This document shows positions 1 to 14,289 of a stretch of DNA of 64,000 nt, piece by piece. The stretch covers positions 1,054,001 through 1,118,000 of the forward strand of contig JAPXFQ010000494.1 of NCBI GenBank assembly GCA_028564705.1. The letters are read 5' to 3'. A model generated the notes under the pieces. It made no database searches. It had not been told where the DNA came from and worked only from the letters and a program-made list of their open reading frames with translations. A program made the translations under genes and the position numbers. The stretch comes from Apricaphanius iberus. Lineage: Eukaryota > Chordata > Actinopteri > Cyprinodontiformes > Aphaniidae. Position 1 is the stretch's first letter, and each line of letters starts with the position of its first letter.

Positions 1-2334
1 GAGCCCACAAATGTTCTTACTTTTACCTCACAAAAATGTCATACAACTCATCTAGAGGAAAAAGGCCTTATGCTGATAACCGAAATGTGGCTATTAAACC
101 CAAATTGACTTCCTTAACACCTCAGCAGGGCTACAGACTGATCACACTCTGCATTATTGCAATAACAGATGGAATTGGAGCCCAGTTACCAGGAAATACA
201 GTAAGTCACTAGAGACTAAAGTTTTACTGCTCTCCTGGCAGTCTTACACTGCATGAACACAAGGAAGCAGCAAGTTTTGCAGCTCTTACATGAACAGGCA
301 AAAGTAGAACAACCAAATAACATTCAAGGCAGGCAACCCACTCAGGTGCACCGCCATCTCTAAGATGGTGCGCAGACAATAACCACCAAACAGTGTCAAC
401 AAAATAACGATAACTAAAGAACACGGATACATTTGGAACACAAACTATGATATAAAACGCAGAACTTCTACAATTAACAAAAACACATTACCCATAAGTA
501 TTTGCAGTGTACAGCCGTACCCTGACCGTTCTGACTCATTGGTTTCTTTTCAATGACGGCCCTGTTACATGTTCACTGCTGGATTTACGGAAAAACATCA
601 GTCAGTGTTGGATATGCATAATTATTATATTGGATAATAACGTAAATTAGAAGTTTAAGGAGAAAAAAGTTGATTTTTATGCCTATTTTGACATAAGAAT
701 ATACAAGACATAAAGCAAATACAAATACTTTCCCGCCCTCAACAAATACAAATGCAGATACAAATAAAGGCTACTTTGCACACCCCTATTATTAGCATAC
801 TGTATTGACCATAACTGTAATTGATATGCCTGATGTCCTTCACAACAAAGATCAGAAATTTGCAGTGGTAAGGAGAATCTTTGCATGTGCAAAACAAAAT
901 ATGCTTTATTATATGCATACAGAGTAACTGTCGAAAGCAATATGAAATACAAGCTTATTAGAACGGTTCAAGGAGAAATTATCTTACATTTTTTACACAG
1001 CCTTTTCTATCAAATAGTTTCTTTGTTTACATGTTTCATTTGCTTTACATTATAATTGTCAAAATTAACAGGGATAATCATCTGGGCTCTATTTATTGAG
1101 GTGAACCCGTACGTTGAATGGCCCTTCTCTGACCAAGCTTATCATCAAATTATATCTGTCTTCTATTTATTACGTTGTGATAACCTGCCTGTAATAGAGT
1201 AGGCTTTATTCAGAGTGTAGCCTCTACACGTGATAAGCAAGTATGCATAATAGATGGATGGACAGATGGAAGATCAAAGGGGTTAACACATGCAGTGATG
1301 GATTTGTAACAAAATAAAGGTGTATACTGAAATCAGATTTATTCAAAATAGAGACTAGGGCTGTTTTAGAGAGGTGGGGAGGGGACTGAGACACTGATAA
1401 TTAAATGAGATTTTGGCCAATAGTTTGAATCAAAGCACACACCAGCGCTGTCAATCCTAGTGAATTTCACTTTACTCAGCAAATGGTGCAATAGCTTAAC
1501 AACAGGTTGATTAGTGGATGATCAATACCGAGATGCAGAAGTAATTACATCATGTCTTGTTAAATAACAACTTTACACACTTCTGGGCAAACGTCACATT
1601 TCTGAACATTTTATGCTTGGTTTTAAACTTAAAATTAAAATAGCAGTAACGTTTTAAATAGTTTTCTTTGAAAGTTTTTTCTGAAAGCAATTATACAGTT
1701 TAGGTTAGAAACTTGCATGCAGTCATTGTTACAAATATTCCTCGGTTAGAGCTGTTGGGTGGAATATTTTTCTCTGTGACAGAGGCTGGCTCTGACAGAG
1801 AGGCTGAAGAGACGGATCATCTCTAATCTCTCAGTTATTCGACTGATCAATACTGGAAAAACAGTTTCACCCTGTGTTGAAATGATCCATTTCTTTATTA
1901 ATGTGACAGCAAGCCTTCATCCTCAGATCAGAGGATGTTTCCTGAGTGAAACAGATGTCCGCTTAGAAGTAAGTATAAGGACCATAGGGTAAAAAATGTA
2001 CAGCCCACAGAGATTTGTGGGTTGCAGTTGTAGAAACCTCTTTTCTGAATATAATTTAATACTTTCCTTCTACCCTAGCACTGAATGCCTTAGACAACAA
2101 TATGATTACTCTATCCAAAAGTTGGACATACAGAAACCAGGAACATGTTGTGGAATGCAAAGTAAACTGCAAATCAATGATTATCCCAATATTGGTGTAC
2201 GAATTATGCTTATCTCAAAGAATTGCCTGGACTGCAGGAAACGTTAGCTTGTTTTTCAGTCAGTGATCTTTTTATTAATACAGCATAAAATGTTTTAGAT
2301 GAAGAGGTGGTAACATGTAACCAGCTATCCTGTA
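1..2334. other. AT-rich intergenic DNA, no gene seen
   Basis: I see no exon with convincing splice sites, no RNA gene and no recognisable transposon here. Open frames are short and their composition is not protein-like. The Tc1-type relic begins at the right edge. Confidence 0.5.
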
Positions 2335-3053
2335 CAGTGGGGTACAAAAGTATTTGGCAGCCACTGATTTTGCAAGTTGTCTGTAACTTAAATACACTTC
2401 AACTGTGAGTGAAGATAAAAAAAACTAATCCAGGAAATAACATAGTACAATTTTTAAATAATTTTTAAATAATTTATTTGTATAATGGTGCAGAAAAATA
2501 AGTATAAACAAGAATTCTGGTGTTCATAGACCTGGTACTTTTCTTTGAGAAGCTCTTATATTCTCCACACGTTACGTGCATTAATGGTACCTTTTTGAAA
2601 TGTTTATATGTATAAAAGACACCTGTCCGGACTTTCAACTAGTCAGAGTCCAACCTCCAACATGGCAAAGACCAGAGAGATTCATAAGGACAACAGGGAC
2701 AAGATTTTACACCTGCACAAGACTGGAATCTACAATAGGCAAGCAGCTTGGAGCACTTATTAGAAAATTGAATACAGTAAATACAAGATCTGACCATCTC
2801 CCTTCACCTAAGGCTCCATGCAACATCTCTCTTTAAAGGAATGGCCCAAAACTAAAGAATGGTAATCGGTAAGTAATAAGTGTTGACTTAAGTAACACAC
2901 TACGTCGTCATGGATTAAACCCCTGCTTAAGCCAGTACATGTCCAGTCCACTTTCTGCAAAGGAAACAATACTACTAATCCTTTTTAAGGAAAGGATGAC
3001 TGGGCCCATGTATCATGAGATTTCATGAGAATGTTTCCAAGAAGGCTAGAAAT
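2335..3053 (+). mobile_element. Tc1-like transposon relic, 5' half
   Basis: A TA dinucleotide (2333-2334) precedes a CAGTGGGGTACAAAAGTATT terminus, which is typical of a widespread fish Tc1/mariner family. The TIR-internal text, the 'AAAATAAGTAT' motif and the start of the transposase reading frame (ATGGCAAAGACC near 2661) follow in the expected order. The transposase region is broken by frameshifts and internal deletions: the N-terminal helix-turn-helix text appears only in pieces at about 2661-2800, and later segments match only patches. The 3' half and right TIR are missing. This is an old, inactive copy. Confidence 0.75.
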
Positions 3054-3643
3054 GTGTGTAGGGCTCTGACATATGGCTCAGAATCAGTGTTGCCTACTTA
3101 GCGATTTTATTGCTATATTTAGTTTTTAGACACCTAAAGCTACTTGTTTCAAAAAAACGTCAAACCTAGCGACTTCTTTTGGTTTTATTGAGGACTTTGG
3201 GAGATTCTGACGTAAAGCATGTATCCTTAATCTTCACACCGAGCAGTGGTACTGCCTGGGGTTCCTTCCCAATCTGAGAGCATTTACAGCAGACTGCCAA
3301 TCCAGCTACAGTCAGCCATCACCCCGTCTGCTGTCATCAAGGATGTATTCCTGTGTTTTGTTGTATAAAATAAATGAATGCACACTGAATAAATAGATAA
3401 AAAATACCTCACACAGCTCAGTCTCTTACTTACCTCATTCACCCAGTTTGGAACTCTCTGTGACGGAAGTTAAAGTAGCCTATTATGTCTCAGAATTACA
3501 GAAAGGAGTGGGAATCAAACTAAAAAGCAGTTTGAAGCCATTGATTTGAGATGCTACACTGGCATACTGCCTGTAGGGTAAAGCAGACTTTTATGCCAAA
3601 ATGAATTATATAATAAGACATGATGACTCATAAACATACTTAA

Positions 3644-3997
3644 AGTGACAGTGTGCAGTTTTTGCAGTACATATTTTTGAAAATAGCCATTAAAATATTA
3701 TGTAATAATAATCACATAAAGCACATTTATTGCAAAATATTGGCGATATTGTAAAATATTACTTTTTTAAATACAGTTTTAAAATACATAGGCGCGGGTC
3801 CTCTTTTCAGGGGAAAGCCATATTAGGTGACGTCTTTACTTCTACAAGAGCCCGGACGGACAAAGCGCACGGAACAAGTCCGCTATTAAAACATTGATTT
3901 CCCCTCAAAATGCAAAAAAGTTTCGCCATGAATACATTTTTACCTCTTTGCTAGTTCCAAGTGATGAAAGAGAGACTGAAATTACACACTGTGCCTT
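3644..3997. mobile_element. TTAA-flanked MITE (piggyBac-like TSD)
   Basis: A TTAA at 3640-3643 is followed by AGTGACAGTGTGCAGTTTTT. The right end carries the decayed counterpart ATTACACACTGTGCC. The interior is nearly the same as 50121-50428 (shared text 'AGAGCCCGGACGGACAAAGC'). The same terminal sequence bounds the unrelated-looking element at 50959-53522. The element has no coding capacity. Assignment to piggyBac rests only on the TTAA duplication. Confidence 0.6.
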
Positions 3998-4009
3998 TAT
4001 TTATTTTTA

Positions 4010-4622
4010 ATTTTTTTTTTAACATGTCCTGTCTAGCAGTTTGCCACTCAGAATTGGTGTCTGAGTTCCAAGTACAAGCCCAACAGATTTACTTGATGTA
4101 TATGTATTAAAAAATCTTTATTAGTGATTACTGAGGGTTCAATTTCCTGAAGTCATGGACACGAAACCGAGACAAGAAGGAAGAAAGGAAGAAGGTGAAG
4201 TAAAGAAACAGGACCAGCAGAGACGCGAACCGACGACACAAGACAGGGAGGTAAACAAAGAACACAAGAAAACATCCCAGTCCTCCGCCTCTGCCGAATG
4301 GCAGAGAAGCGGTAAAACAAAACAAACAAAAACAAAGAACTGAACAGAACCACACCAATAGTTCAGATCCAGTAATAAAAACTAAGAATTACACATTCAC
4401 TACACACAAGGATGGATTAATGAACACAATACTAATGTTTCTGGTAAGCTCCTGGTAAAAGCTACTAATGACGATAACCTCAACTCAAGATATGTCCGTC
4501 CACACCAATGTCCCTATGCAAGTGATTGATAGCTGGTGTAAGGAACCGTCAATCCGTCCTACAGGAATCGACACAGACATGAAGGAGGCAGGAGACGCAT
4601 GCATCCAGAGTCCCACAGAGCG
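4010..4622 (-). mobile_element. 5'-truncated Tx1/L1 LINE copy (3' UTR only)
   Basis: On the minus strand this matches the last part of the full-length LINE (about 23085-23795): the segment with a Met-rich-looking pyrimidine tract, the 'AATCACTAATAAAG' stretch and the terminal 'CTGCTAGACAGGACA'. It then ends in an A-rich tail (T-run on the plus strand, 4010-4020). Homology stops abruptly at about 4622, which is typical 5' truncation during target-primed reverse transcription. About 45 bases present in the full-length copy (23675-23723) are missing here. Confidence 0.85.
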
Positions 4623-4836
4623 CAGGAGCCGCACACTGTCAGTTTAAAAAGGGTAAGCCTTATAAAAGTTTCACCCAAACCACACTTTCATCAATTTTTA
4701 TTTAAAAAATGACATTGCAAAAGATATTTACATGTGCATTATGTAAGCGAGGTGACATCATTTAGCTATTTGTAGCGACTTTTGGGACAACCAATAAGTA
4801 CTGTCTGAGCTGAGGAGTTGCAACACTGCTCAGCAT

Positions 4837-6702
4837 TTTTGCTGCAGCCATGAAGAATGCACTTATACCCCACAGGGACGATGAAGGTCAAACAAAGTAC
4901 AGGTAATTGATATCAACATTGAGGAGTCAAAGAGATGTCTAAATTCCATTTTTCTTTTAAATGATTTGTGAGAAATTGCTTTAAAAAATTAAATATCTTT
5001 TCTTTATAGTCTATGTATGGTACAGTGACGCAACACTGAATTTAAATTATATTGATTCAAAGTCTGGCTAGTATCTTTAACACCTGACCAGAGCCACTGG
5101 CTGATCGCCTCCACATCTCGCCCCACTGATCCAGTAACTGCATAACATTGTCTGACTGAGTCCATACACTGTTCAGTATTAAGTATTTCTTCTCACTAGG
5201 CTTACTATTTTTTGTAAGGAAGATCCAAGTTTGTTGGTCTTACTTAGAATGTTAATTTTCTAGGGAACACTTCTTTGGGTTTTAATTAGGTGTTAGCAAT
5301 AATAATTAAAATTAACATAAACAAAAACTTGAAATTGAAATTGACTTGTTATTATAATTGAATCACTATAATCTGAGTCATGGTAAAATATTGTCGTTCA
5401 CACTTACTGAAAGGGCTGTTTGTTCTTTGTAAAAAGGACTGTTTTGGGTCCCAGTCATGACAACGACCTTCCCATGTGTATAAAGGTAGAGTGACTATCT
5501 GTTAATAAATGGTGCAGTATAAATCACAAAATTATTGGAAGTTCAAGTGAACACTAGTCTATTAACTGTCTAATACAGACCGTCTGTGTAAAGGTTTGTA
5601 AAAGTGTTTACATGAACCATGATGACATTTCAGAGATTAGAGTTGTTTCAAGATAGAAGAAGTGTACTTTTTATCTTAGCCCGCTGTATCTGTTAGCCGG
5701 GAAACTAATCTGTTTCATTAATATGAAGATACGAAAAGAGCGATCTGCTGCTGGTAAGACATTTAAAGGTCACAAAAAACCTCTGAGCAGAAACCTGCTT
5801 TAAAAAATTTGAATTGGCCCTTTAAATGGGGTGGTATAAAGGAAGTCCCGCCTATCTTATCTAAGTCAGCCGATCTAGAAATCAGCAGGCTCTGTTTAAG
5901 GTTGAGAAATATTAGCTATCACACACAGATTGCAATGTAAATCTGAACAAGAAGATAGTCTGTGCACCTTCTACATCATTCACATGGCTTAGGAAAATAA
6001 ATATTCCTGTCTGCAAGTTGTAAAGCTTTATTGTTTGGATCCAGCGTGTGCACTAATAAAAGAACGATTTCTGGGTAGAAACTGAGCCAGTAAACTGTTC
6101 TGCTTTTGGACATTGGATAAGACCAGAATGAAAGAAAGGCAGCGAGATGGCTGTTTTACACAGGTTACAAGCAGACAATCAGGACATGGTGCTATGACTG
6201 GGTTAGTAAAAATACATAATTTCCCAGCAGACTAGATGGTTTTATTGCAGCATTATGTGAGTTAGCTGAGTATTTATTTAGATGCAATGCAACCGTTTGT
6301 GATTTCTGTTCCAGCATGTAGTGACAGTAGAAAATCGCTTGCATTGTTTCATTGACTATGCTGCAATCCCCCATACTGAGTATGCACATAGCGACAGTGG
6401 AAAGGAAAAAAAAACCTTTAAAAGGAGGAAACCTGCAGCAGAGCCTGGCTCACTGAGAAGCACGTTCTGCCACGATCGACTCAGTTGTTTGAGAAGACAG
6501 AGGAGATACATAAAAGAGAAACAGAAGCAAAGATCATGGATTGCTTTCTATGCTGGAGATAGGTAAGTAGTTAATGGCAGCAGAAGCTGCTTTAGTGGAT
6601 TTATCTAGGAGAGAAACACGTCGTGACAGATAAGCTCTGAGCCAGTTCTCGAAGGCTAGAAGAAGAAAGAAATCACAAACAGTCGTAAAAGATTAGCCTG
6701 TC

Positions 6703-6739
<37 letters not shown>

Positions 6740-7879
6740 AAGATGATGGACAGGATCATGTGCATCATCTAATGAGAAGGTCAAATTGTTGCTAGCAGTT
6801 GCTAAGGTGATGGCCCCTTCCAGTAAGGTGTCACGGCTAAGCAGAACACCAGGTCAGGACTTAAACACACACAAAAAAAGTCATAAAATTTTCAGTTTGA
6901 AAGAGGAACATTTGCAGCTTAGAAATCTAGACAACCGCAGTAGCAAAAGATTGTGCTCTGCAGCTTGATCTAGCTAGGCTCCATTGTAGCCTCAGCATGT
7001 CTAACACTGGCTTAGCTAAGTGTAGGCTCAGCCAGACACAACACCGTATGTTTGTATAGTATCGATGGGTGGGCTTAGCAGCATTATAGCAGAGCATTTT
7101 TGTTTGTTGGTTTCTAGACAAAAAAGCTGCAACAGAGCAAAGAACAAAGATGGCGGCAGCTCAGTTATGGCGCTCATTTGAAAGGGTTTAGGCATCACCT
7201 TTGAATGATTTAGACTTGGGCTTTTCTTTGACAGATGAACAGGCCACTTAAGTCCTTCATTTTGAATTCACTCTGATTTCTTACATTATGATATCATTGT
7301 TTGTTGCTCTGATTGGTCTTAGCATCTGTCTAATTGAATGCAGAAACATTTCGATCACAACACTGGGGGGAACTGAGCTTTTCTTTGTGGAGATCTGTGC
7401 CAGGTTAGAACATTGACCACTTTCTTAAAAACTTGTCCTGCGCTAAATTCTTACCATAAACATATAGACACGCCCAATGTTAAAATTTAAGAATACTTTA
7501 AGACTTGAGCCCAAGAATGTTGTGGATAAAAACATGCAGGATACAGCAGATGTTGTTTGATGTAATTCTGTAGTTTGTCTTTGCTTCCACCTTTTTTCTT
7601 TAATAAGTGTCCTTGTCTGAGTTCCACTGTGAATCCCAAAAAATTTCTTATCACAACATCACACATTTTTGTTTAATGGTCCTTATTTAAAAAAAAAACT
7701 TTATTACAAAATGCTTTGGGCTTGTTTCAAATGAGATGGAAAGGGAGATGGAAAAGAAAGGGAAAAAGAGAGACAAAGAAATAAAGAGAGGTGGGGTGAA
7801 AAGCTAAATAGTAAAGAGGGGCGTAAGAACAGAAGAAAAGAAGGATAAAGAGAATACAAGGAAACGCCCTAGAAATCTG
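4837..7879. other. Intergenic DNA, no gene recognised
   Basis: Mostly AT-rich unique sequence. Short open frames near 6320-6570 and 6790-6970 lack protein-like features and splice context. A GA dinucleotide array lies at 6706-6737. Nothing else is supportable. Confidence 0.45.
6706..6737. repeat. (GA)n microsatellite
   Basis: About 16 uninterrupted GA units. Confidence 0.95.
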
Positions 7880-8080
7880 CTTCTACACCATCATGCTGTG
7901 GGGATGCTTTGTTTTGGTCACAGACAGTGATAGAAGTATATTTAGGTTAATCCTGGAAGAAAACCACCTGTTGGAGGCTGCAAAAGACTTGAAACTGAGG
8001 TCGAGGTTTACATCCCTGCATGACATCAACCCTAAACATCCAAAGCCACAAGTGATTTTATAAAAGCATGATGCTCATTT
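7880..8080 (+). mobile_element. Tc1-like transposase relic (middle part)
   Basis: The plus strand carries the 'CATCATGCTGTGGGGATG' block (family text for the IMLWG motif), followed by blocks corresponding to 'LEENLLEAAKDLKLR' and to the second catalytic region, where the 'ACCCTAAACAT' text is kept. All are separated by indels. A further short block, 'AGTCCAGACCTAAATCC', at about 8517-8535 probably belongs to the same copy, displaced by about 400 bases of unrelated DNA. Confidence 0.65.
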
Positions 8081-8599
8081 CCACTATCGGAACTTTTGGG
8101 TGATTTTACCAGACCTTGAAAGTATGCGTGTGTCTCCATTTCAACGGGACGGCTGCTTTCCCAGCCTGAGGATAACTACGACCAAGTGATTGTTATTCAG
8201 TCAGTGTAAGGAAATTAAATCAGCACACGTTACCCAACAAACTGGAAATAGTTCAATTGAAAGAATTGCTGGGGAAGCAGTTTATTACAACACAGCAAAC
8301 CATTCCTGTTCCTTCCATTGTCAATCTCTGCTACTGTGGGTGACTTTTGGCGCTGATCAGTGACACCACTCACTGATGAAACGGTTATGATATGTGGATG
8401 TTTTAGCAATTTCTAGGCGCCAATTTTGTATAGAGACAGCATAGTTACCCTTTAGGCTTCCCCCCTTCCAAGAAATGTCCAAGAACTCGTCTAAAGGAAA
8501 CTGGCCTATTGTGTTATGACAGAAGGTTCCAGACAAGTCCAGACCTAAATCCATCCAATTCTTTTGATTACTTTTCATCCAGTCTGACAGTTTATTCTA

Positions 8600-11500
8600 T
8601 TATAAACAACAAAAAAAACAATTAAAGGATTGGGAAAAGATTTTGGACCCTAGAAATGAAAAGTTGGTTGAGACACAGCCCAAATAACTGTGGCTGTAAA
8701 TTCGGCAAAAAAAAGTTGTTCTAGAAAGTATCAATTTAATGGGGCTCAATTAAAATCGATGCCTCATTTATAAGACCTATTTGTAAAGGAAATTGAATAC
8801 CATGTATATTTTTTCTTTTTTGTCACAAGTAAGTACTACTTTGCGTTACTGCACCGCATAAAAACATATGAACCACACTGAAGTTAATACGAACGGGGTA
8901 TGGCTTTCTGAGCTGAATTTGGAACATCACATCACCATTGACGCTGTAGCATGATCACAAACTGTTATGAATGACAGATGACGCATTTCTCAGGTTTAGT
9001 GTCACCCTCAGGCTGCAGACTGCTGAGTCAGTCGCCAGTGACAAGGTCCTTTCGCCCCACTTTCACCCTGACAGCTGAATTATTCATTAAAGCAGAGGAA
9101 AGCACAGGGAACCCTGCTAATTTCTCAATGGGATTGTTGGCTGTCCTCGCACAACGCAACGAAAAGACAAACTCACAAGACTAGTATAAAACTGCTTGGT
9201 TAGCATGTTAGCCGGAATATTTATGAAATGGACCTCACTCACCATCCACACAATTAAAAGTGCTCTCAGTGACTCATTGACTTGTGGCAGAGCAGATAGA
9301 TCTTGTCTTTTTGAACAGAAATAGGCACTAGCTGCTTTCAAGGACACTGAATGGCGATGTGTGGGAGTCTGAATCAGACCCTTGCAGATTTATTGAGTGC
9401 ACTCACACTGTCAGAGACATCCCGCAGCCGCAGCTCGAGTTGTTGTAAAGGTTGGGGACTCTGCCAGTTGTCATCAGTGGAGATAGTGCGTCTGTGTTGG
9501 TGTCCTTTCATAAATGGCAGTAAGCCAGCGAGCCATGCAGAGGTTAACTTAGCATATGACATTTTCTCCAGCACAGAATCCCCACAAAGAACTAAATCAT
9601 GTTAAAGTGGGAACTTACGGGGAGAGGAGACACCTGTTTCCGATGTTCACCTGCTTAAAGAGGAGCCGTTTATACTCAAAGGAGTAATCTGTATCATTAA
9701 AGCTTTAAAATGGCACACAACCAAACTAATAAGTCCTTTGATACCAATTATACGGAAATACAAGATCTAAATGTCAAAGTGGTTTAACACTCCACAAATT
9801 TAAACAACTCTGAGCAAAGCAGCTGTGCAACACATGCCTGCTTTAGGTTATCAATTAATTATTTAGCGGCGTCTTATCTATTATGTACATCAAATATAAC
9901 AGATTCAATACGTAACGCCCCTGCAGCGGGTTATGTATCGTGCATCAATTGGCAAGGTTCAATAATTGCAAGGTCAGTCGTATCAAAAATCACGTTCCTA
10001 GGAGCTTTCTGCAGACAGATATTCCTTACTGTAATGCATAGTTCGGTTACATTGTGACCCATTAAAGTCAGCCAGTTACAGGAAAAGTTTCCGCCCTTCA
10101 CATAAAGACCTAAAATAAAAATATGGCTGGAAGTAAAGTACACTTTGAACAGGATTTGTTGTTTCACTTCTGAGATGTTATTAAAATTTTATGTGATTGG
10201 CTTTTTTTTTAATTTGTTTTCAAGTTTATTTTGTCAGAATTTATTGTACATTCTCTTAAATACATCAAAATATAACGGTTCAGAAAAAGGCAACATTTTA
10301 CGATGAGCATAAAAATTAAAGGTGTGTGATTTGTAGTGACATTTCGGGTTTTGCAACAAGAACAACTGGACAGATCAAAGAAAAAAGGAACAGCAAGAAG
10401 GTTTTTAAATCCTCTGTTCCAACACCATCGGTAATACATTCTTTAAAATGTTTCCAGTATTAATGTCCAAGTGATATTTCAACACAATAATATGCTAAAT
10501 GTCCAGAAATGATGTTTAGGTATTTGAAACTATACACCTTATAATCCTACATGAAGTAGCATAGCTTTTCCTTCAAACCTGAGTTACCATGAAAAAACAG
10601 TGAATGATGAATTTTTTATATAATCCACTTTTTCAGGTCTTGTTGACAACTGAAAGCACTTTACAGTACATCATACATGCACCTCTTGAAAAAGCTCTAC
10701 ATATTCTCTCTATATAATGCTTTTCTCTTTCCTACACATAGTCATATTTGCATTCAGAAGCAGACCCACATGCATTACGGCTCTGCCTAGATAATTTACT
10801 GGTTACAATACAGATATTAAAGCTGGTGGAAAATGAATCAACTTCACGGTCCAGTTAAAACATTGTGCTCCAACTGTTACATGAAATATTAGTGTTGTGT
10901 TTTCACTTTCTGAAGCCCCCGTACACTTGACCTTAATTGGTTCTGTGACAAAACAACAATGAAAGAGCTGATTAGTCTTTCCACTCAGTTGATCCCTGCC
11001 TATTCTTTACGGAAAATAACACAAAATTATTTGCAGAAAATTTGGCTTTTCTGAAATTTGCAAAAGAAAACACAGCTCTGGAACTCGCTACTTAACTGGC
11101 ATTTGCAAAAAGGAGCTCCATTTTCCTAAGTGCTGATTGGCTGTACTCCCAAGAATGGAGATTAAGACTGTTTCCACTTTGCATATCAATGTATATAAAG
11201 GTATATTTAGTATGTACATTATTAAAATAGGTTGTTATGAGCGTTTTTAGCAGAGGTTCTGGAGTATTTTCAAATTTTAACTATTAATGGTCAGTTGTGG
11301 TCCGTAACTGGAAATAGCAAGCGTCCATTATTTTTCTATTTTTTCAGTTCCAGCATTATTATGCCATTACATTTCTAGCAGTGGAGCTCTGGATAAACAT
11401 TTTGCCCTTGTTGGACTCCACCGATTTCCTAGGGTTTGTCATGGCGGATTAGAAGCAGCAGCAGTCATACATCAGATGGCAACTTTTTGGGATTAACTAT

Positions 11501-14289
11501 ATATTACAAGGATATTTTAGCACGTAGTTTGCTTTTTTTGGTCCATTGGCTTTTGATCGTTCATTCACACCTCGCTGAACAAACCAGACTTTTCTCGGAA
11601 AACTAATTAGAGTTAGATTAAAACAAACTAAACGCGTCTGGTTTGGAAGAGTCCTCACCTAAAAAACATTTAAAACTACCTTTTGAAATTTTAAGTATTG
11701 AATTGGTAACATGTGCGTTTGGAGGATCTGGGAACTTTAATAATCTCATAAATGCAAAAACTCATGGATTTGTGGAGTGGACATGATGTGGAACAGATAG
11801 GAGACGGACGAGGCAATAACTAGAGGAACCTGTAATAAACTATACAACCAGTTAGCTATATATAGACTAGGGAAGGAGTGGAGAATGCTATTGTTTGCAG
11901 GTGAGTAAATCAGGTGGGAGGAAAGGTGAATAATAAACACAGAGAGGCTGAACTAAAACTAAAATAAAGAAAAAACAATACTGATCAACGGGAACAAAAT
12001 CTAATAGGCACAAAGACCAGAACATAACAATAAATACAGAGACGATAGAAAGAAATGAAATCATTTGGCAAGACCTTTGCATTTGTAATAAATACAGGAA
12101 CCGAATGGAATATGACAAGGCTTAATTAGATATGAATAAACATGGTGGTGAAGGAGGTAAATACACTTATAAATGAAACCAAACCCAAGCACCCAAGGAT
12201 CATAACAATTATTAGAATAATACACATTTATTGTAATACAATCTTTTTGAAGACAGTGTTATATGTTTCTACTTTTTCTCTTTAGATGTCCCTGTAACAA
12301 AGCACTAAATAAAGCAAACACGCTGATCCATTTCATGCTAAAGGCATCTATGGCACTGACTGAAGGCCTTTTAAATGAGTTTATCACATACAGCTATTTA
12401 ATGTAGACTGAGCAGAAAGGAACCATCTACACAATATTTTACTGTTTCTTTGCTTTTTTCACCTCGTGTTTATTTTACATCCGGTTTCACTGACAATTAA
12501 AGTGTCAGTATGTTGTTCCTGTTGGACTGCACAGATCTAAGTGTTTCTCCCTGCTAGTCAGGCTGGTTCTTTGATTTTCTGGCTAATTCCACATGCAGCA
12601 TGTCTCTCAGTTTGTCGCCTTTTTTTGCTTTAAATATGGCCTTCATGACCAGGGGAGTCAACAGGAGTAAAATCCACAGATGACATGATATTTTCTGCTC
12701 TCCTCCATTCAGGGCACACCCAGATAGATGGAGTCCTGCAACCACACGCGTTCACCTGCAGCCGCGCTTCGTCACAGCAACAGATGGACAGCCTTGAGGC
12801 AGAGCCAGAGAGACTTGTATTAGGGCAGAGCTGTCGGTTGATTTCTAAGATCAGGTGCGCGTCTACACAAAGGCACCTTCTGCTCTTTTCAAGTATGACG
12901 TTTTGCTAGCCTCGGGACAAATGGGGACGCAGAACAACAGTGGCATCTGTGGCAGGTAATGATCCCCTCACCAAAAATCTGGATAATGACATACCTCGAC
13001 CATTTGTTGCAGTTAAAATCACTGTTGCTCATTCGGAGCTCGACGTGTGTCCTGCAGCAACATGTGCCGGAGCTGCGTGAGCGGCCCGGCCAAGCTGCAG
13101 CCATACATCAGCAGTCAGCCGGTGTTGGAGAGGAGCCAGTGAGCACCGAGCCAGATGAAATGGCTTCTGCTTTTTATCTTTCGTATCCATAAATTTCGAG
13201 CTGCACACATTGCATGAGGTCAAAGGGTGATTAAAGCACACTGCATCCAATAAATAACATTACCATTTTTGCCGCAGCTTTAGTTATCGAAAACTACACT
13301 GCATTTCTTGAGACAATATATTTCACTGTAATTTATTTTTAAATGTTTCGACTTTTTTTACTTTTTTGTCAAAAAGACTGTTCACTGGTCTCCCAAGCTA
13401 ATCATCTGTTTGCATTTTCACAATCACTTTTAACATTTAATATAACCATGTTGCACAGTGTGTTCCCAAACACGTTGGGATTTTAAAAAAATCAGTTCTT
13501 CTGTGGTTCAGTAATGTTTGGCACAAAAACAAGGGTGACCAACCATCCTCTTTTCTGGGTGTCCGGCAGGATCTTATCGATTGATGAATATGTCTGAGTT
13601 TTCATCATTTTCATTCATTTTTAAGGGGATCAATAAGCATAGTTAAATTTACTGTGGCAATGCATGGAATACAATAGCCTTTCTCTCATCTAACATCTCC
13701 CTGAGCTACTGCCTGGTGAAAGGTTCTGATTCTGTCAAAAACAGAATATTGCGCGTGGCATTGCAATTATTTACAAGATATCAAAGGGCAAGCGTATAGC
13801 TTTACAGATGAACAGACAACCCAAAAGTGGGAAAGATCCTTTTGGTCCAATGGACACAAAAACTATAAAAAGGCTGTGCAAAGAGTTCATTAGGTTTATC
13901 TAACTGACTGAGAAGAAACATAATGAAAACTAAGACACGATAATACACTTTTTTAGTGTCTTTTTGAGACAACTGCTTTTTACTTTTATTATTACATTAC
14001 TTTTTTTGATTTGGAAGAGTATTTCTTTTTATTATTAATTAATTTCCAGAGATTTTAAAGTAATTTTTGTACTCGAAAAATCTTATTTGACGTTTGTTTA
14101 ACTTTTATTTCTAATCACATAGAGAATGCAAGCATTAAATACGTTAAAAGCAAAAGTCTCGGTCCTCTGTTTTGGAAATAAAAATATGGTCACTGTTATC
14201 TATCTTGCTTCTGTTAATCTGACTTCTCCAATACGTCTTACGTCCTCTCTCCTCCTTCATTATGAATGTGATTAAAACTAGAATACAGC
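8600..14289. other. Intergenic DNA with complex islands, no gene recognised
   Basis: Two segments, about 8970-9605 and 12540-13250, are less AT-rich and higher in complexity than their surroundings. They have no repeat signature and no convincing exon structure. They could be conserved non-coding elements or unrecognised exons. A 63-codon frame on the minus strand (12554-12745) is the best of several short frames but matches no family I know. The rest is AT-rich with no identifiable feature. Confidence 0.35.

Larger units (their letters stand above)
3085..4828. mobile_element. hAT-like element hosting two nested insertions
   Basis: The ends form an imperfect inverted repeat: CAGTGTTGCCTACTTAG on the left, and its counterpart GGAGTTGCAACACTG on the right. 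They are flanked by 8-bp near-identical duplications, CTCAGAAT (3077-3084) and CTCAGCAT (4829-4836), as expected for hAT transposition. No transposase is visible. Internal text with repeated 'TAGCGACTT' motifs near both ends is characteristic of a common fish non-autonomous repeat. The middle is occupied by a TTAA-type MITE and a LINE 3' end, both inserted later. Confidence 0.65.
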
